Part shown: in pieces, positions 61,731 to 64,000 of the stretch | Layout: each line of letters starts with the position of its first letter | How positions within the stretch are numbered: position 1 is the stretch's first letter | DNA from: Paraburkholderia phenoliruptrix | GTDB lineage: Bacteria; Pseudomonadota; Gammaproteobacteria; Burkholderiales; Burkholderiaceae | Assembly: GCF_902859825.1 (NCBI RefSeq) | Contig: NZ_CADIKB010000016.1 | Span: 62,001 to 126,000, forward strand | Direction: 5' to 3' | DNA: 64,000 nucleotides | The notes under the pieces: model-generated | Databases searched by the model: none | Seen by the model: only the letters and a program-made list of their open reading frames with translations | Told to the model about the DNA's origin: nothing | Position numbers and translations under genes: made by a program

Positions 61731-62636
61731 TCACCGCGAAACACCGAATAGCTGAAAGACGACGCCACGCAACCAGCGATTGCCCGCCTCGTGGTGATAC
61801 CGCGCATGCCAGTGTTGCCGGACGGCAAAGCCATCCACGGGGACAGGACACGGGTGGACGGCCAGATCGTTGGCCTGCGCGAGCGTCTCGCCGATATGGC
61901 GCGGCAGCGTGGCAAGCAGATCGGTAGTCTGCACGATCGTGCCGAGCCCGAGAAAGCCCGGCAGCTGCAGCACGACGTCCCGCTCTATCCGCTCGCGCGC
62001 CAGTGCCTGTTCGAGCAGTTGCGCCCCGGTGCCGGATTCGATGCTGACATGTCCCTCCGCGCGGTACCGCTTCAACGCGAGCCGCCCTCGAATGCGAGGA
62101 TGATGCCGGTTGCTGAGGCACACCCAGTCCTGCTGATAAAGCTGCTGCTGGTAGATGCCGCCGCTTAACCACGGCACATAGCCGATGGCGAGATCCGCTT
62201 CGCCCGATTCCAGCGCGCGCTCCGTATTGCCGTCGATCCTCGCCGCCTCGAGCCGGATGCCCGGCGCCTGGGCGCGCACATGCGCGAGCAGTCTCGGCAG
62301 CAGTGTGATGTGACTCGCGTCCGTCATGCAGATGCGAAAGCGCCGCTGTGCGGTGGCGGGATCGAAGGCGATCTCCCATGCGAGGAACCGCCTGAGCGAT
62401 TCGAGTATCTCGCGGCAGGGACCGATAAGCGCGTCGGCTTGCGGCGTCGGCGCCATGCCGCCGGGCGTGCGGATGAAAAGCGGATCTTGCAAGGACTCGC
62501 GCAACCGCCCGAGCCAGATGCTGATAGTCGGCTGGCTCTGCCCCAGTTGCTCCGCCACGCGCGTGACGCTGCGCGTGTCGTAAAGCAGGTCGAAGAGCTG
62601 CAGCAGTTTGATATCGGGGAAATCGGGCTGGGTCAT
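61731..62636 (-). CDS. LysR-family regulator (NodD/LinR-like)
   Basis: Regulator of 301 residues. The helix-turn-helix is in LLYDTRSVTRVAEQLGQSQPTISIWLGRLRE, seen as SVTRVAEQLGQSQPTISIWL, then FIRTPGGMAPTPQA. The effector domain shows ESGEADLAIGYVPWLSGG and HVSIESGT. This pattern belongs to the NodD/LinR branch of LysR proteins that respond to aromatic or hydroxylated compounds. It is divergent from a ketopantoate-reductase-like gene across 103 bases that carry a good LysR-type box. It probably controls that operon. Confidence 0.88.
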   Translation of the reverse strand: MTQPDFPDIKLLQLFDLLYDTRSVTRVAEQLGQSQPTISIWLGRLRESLQDPLFIRTPGGMAPTPQADALIGPCREILESLRRFLAWEIAFDPATAQRRFRICMTDASHITLLPRLLAHVRAQAPGIRLEAARIDGNTERALESGEADLAIGYVPWLSGGIYQQQLYQQDWVCLSNRHHPRIRGRLALKRYRAEGHVSIESGTGAQLLEQALARERIERDVVLQLPGFLGLGTIVQTTDLLATLPRHIGETLAQANDLAVHPCPVPVDGFAVRQHWHARYHHEAGNRWLRGVVFQLFGVSR

Positions 62637-62648
62637 GGGCGCCGCATT

Positions 62649-62673
62649 ATTGTGTTTCGCAATGATGTCATTG
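62649..62673 (+). promoter_or_regulatory. LysR-type box and adjoining palindrome
   Basis: ATTG-N7-CAAT (62649-62663) is a perfect inverted repeat with the T-N11-A signature. It is fused to a second perfect palindrome CAATGA-N2-TCATTG (62660-62673). Both lie in the gap between the LysR gene and the divergent operon, as expected for a recognition site next to an activation site. Confidence 0.6.
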
Positions 62674-62739
62674 TAGTCATTGCATTGCCGTTATGGGTGA
62701 CAACTCCTATCGTGTATCCACACGTCAAGGAGAAGCTCA

Positions 62740-63726
62740 GTGAAGATTGCGATTCTCGGGGCCGGCGCACTAGGCTGTGCGATCGGCGCCACCCTCACGG
62801 AAGGCGGCCAGGAAACCTGGCTGATCGATCGTTCGCCCCTCCATGTGGACACAATGCGCCGTGACGGCCTGCTGGTCGACGACGATAAAGGTGCGCGGCG
62901 CATCGCGGTTCGCGCGGCGACGCAAGCGAGCGAAGTCGGCGCGGCCGACCTCGTCATCGTGCTGGTGAAGTCCTTTCACACCGACTCGGCGATGCGCGGC
63001 GCGCTCGCGCTGATCGGTCCTGACACGCTGGTGCTTTCGCTCCAGAACGGCCTGGGGCATGAAGACGTGCTCGCCGACATTGTGGGCCGCGAGCGCGTGC
63101 TCGCGGGCAAGACGTATGTGGGCGGCGTGCTGCGCGGGCCGGGCCATATCGAGGCGGGGGTCACCGGCAAAGCCACTTATATCGGCGAGCTGGATGGCCG
63201 GCTCACGCCACGGGTGCGGGCCATCGCCGACGCATTCAACGCCGCCGGCCTGCTGACTACGGTCAGCGACAACATCGTCGGCACCATGTGGGACAAATTG
63301 CTCATCAACGTCGCCACCGGCGCGCTGACGGGCATCACGCGTCTGACCTACGGCCAGCTCTACACGGAGCCGCTCCTGAAGGCAACGGCGCTCGCGGCCA
63401 TCAGCGAAGCCATGGCGGCTGCGCGGGCAGCGGGCATTGCGTTGTCGATCAAGGAGCCCGACGAAGCATGGACGTTGGCGGCCGAAGGCCTCTCTCCCAC
63501 GTTCAAGACATCGATGCTGCAAAGCCTCGAAAAGGGCTCGGTCACGGAGATCGATTTCATCAACGGCTCGGTGGTGCGCTGGGGGCAACGGCTCGGCGTG
63601 CCGACGCCGGTCAACGCAACGCTGGTGGCATGCATCAAGGGCATTGAGCGCGCGCTGGCCGATGAGCGGGACGATGCGAAGCACGCTGACATGCACGATA
63701 AGAACCGCAAGGAGACGACGGCATGA
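62740..63726 (+). CDS. Ketopantoate reductase-like NADPH dehydrogenase (PanE/ApbA family)
   Basis: Two-domain oxidoreductase of 328 residues. The Rossmann motif is IAILGAGALGCAIGA, followed by LVIVLVKSFHTDSAM and LQNGLGHEDVL. The C-terminal helical domain has TMWDKLLINVATGALTGI with the catalytic Lys, and a late Glu/Asn/Ser region (SMLQSLEKGSVTEIDFINGSVV). All this is PanE-like. The start is a GTG with AAGGAG eight bases upstream. Coupling (ATGA) to a VOC gene and the divergent LysR gene suggest a catabolic 2-keto or 2-hydroxy acid reductase rather than pantothenate synthesis. That is inference. Confidence 0.85.
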   Translation: MKIAILGAGALGCAIGATLTEGGQETWLIDRSPLHVDTMRRDGLLVDDDKGARRIAVRAATQASEVGAADLVIVLVKSFHTDSAMRGALALIGPDTLVLSLQNGLGHEDVLADIVGRERVLAGKTYVGGVLRGPGHIEAGVTGKATYIGELDGRLTPRVRAIADAFNAAGLLTTVSDNIVGTMWDKLLINVATGALTGITRLTYGQLYTEPLLKATALAAISEAMAAARAAGIALSIKEPDEAWTLAAEGLSPTFKTSMLQSLEKGSVTEIDFINGSVVRWGQRLGVPTPVNATLVACIKGIERALADERDDAKHADMHDKNRKETTA

Positions 63727-64000
63727 GCGGCTCAAAGGCTTATCTCGAGCACGTGGCGATCTGGGTGAAGGACATTCAGTGGCACATCCGCTTTTTCGAG
63801 GACGTGCTCGGCATGACCATGCGTGAAGTCGACGGCACCGCCGATGCACCGCGCCAGTACTGGACACTCGGCGGCCTGCAGTTCATTCATGCGCCGCATT
63901 ACGACGGCCACGAAGGGCGCCTGGCCCACCTGGGCGTCATGTGCGAAGACCTGGAAGCGGCGTTGGTGGCTGCTCAGGCCTATGGTGTGAGCGACATGCC
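63723..64000 (+). CDS. VOC-family (glyoxalase-like) protein, 3' end beyond the window
   Basis: The first 92 codons of a vicinal-oxygen-chelate fold protein: YLEHVAIWVKDIQWHIRFFEDVLGMTMREV with the first metal His, then QFIHAP and RLAHLGVMCEDLEAALV with a further candidate metal His. The start overlaps the stop of the PanE-like gene as ATGA, so the two are co-translated. VOC enzymes include lyases, isomerases and dioxygenases; the part seen does not allow a choice. Confidence 0.85.
   Translation, partial: MSGSKAYLEHVAIWVKDIQWHIRFFEDVLGMTMREVDGTADAPRQYWTLGGLQFIHAPHYDGHEGRLAHLGVMCEDLEAALVAAQAYGVSDM

Overview
The window is about 64 kb of dense, high-GC chromosome. I read it as a member of the Burkholderiaceae, Paraburkholderia/Caballeronia-like. 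The reasons are the gram-negative trimeric porins, a DUF4148 protein, an isolated extra IF-1 gene, a PadR/YqjH pair and many LysR-regulated catabolic operons. This placement is inference; there is no rRNA or tRNA here to test it. I see no insertion sequence, prophage, CRISPR array or RNA gene.

Left part (1-12.8 kb): a truncated sensor kinase, then a complete kinase/regulator pair facing away from a tripartite RND efflux operon (adaptor, pump, outer-membrane channel). Between them lie three GTAA-type direct repeats spaced one helical turn apart. Next come a His-rich PadR regulator with a palindromic operator on its own promoter, its YqjH-type flavin reductase, and an MFS exporter.

Catabolic block 1 (12.9-20.4 kb, leftward): a valine/isobutyryl-CoA degradation operon of acyl-CoA dehydrogenase, acyl-CoA synthetase, mmsA, mmsB, enoyl-CoA hydratase and 3-hydroxyisobutyryl-CoA hydrolase. 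A porin (20.6 kb) and an alpha/beta hydrolase lead into catabolic block 2 (22.6-28.8 kb, leftward), a 3-hydroxyanthranilate meta-cleavage cluster in the known nbaR-E-H-J-I-G-F-C-D order. The ring-cleavage and upper genes (nbaC, D, E, F) look intact. The four lower genes nbaH, J, I and G are remnants with their middles deleted, including a nbaJ-nbaI fusion. This is the most unusual thing in the window.

Middle (28.9-41.9 kb): an AraC regulator, an NfeD protease/slipin pair, a DUF4148 protein, an NCS2 purine permease, a DUF1488 protein, an AcoR-like sigma-54 activator with a ferredoxin, DUF1653 and YheO-like proteins, an IF-1 paralogue, and nasT-nasS behind a textbook sigma-54 promoter with an upstream NtrC-type site.

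Right part: a TctDE-like two-component system opposite an iron/phosphonate-type ABC importer (41.9-48.3 kb) and a porin. Then an oxidative L-rhamnose (or L-fucose) locus (49.5-61 kb) with an ABC importer, lactonase, mutarotase, LysR regulator, sugar dehydrogenase, rhamnonate dehydratase, MFS importer and ketodeoxy-acid dehydrogenase. The last cleavage enzyme is not present. The window ends with a LysR gene divergent from a ketopantoate-reductase-like gene and a truncated VOC protein.
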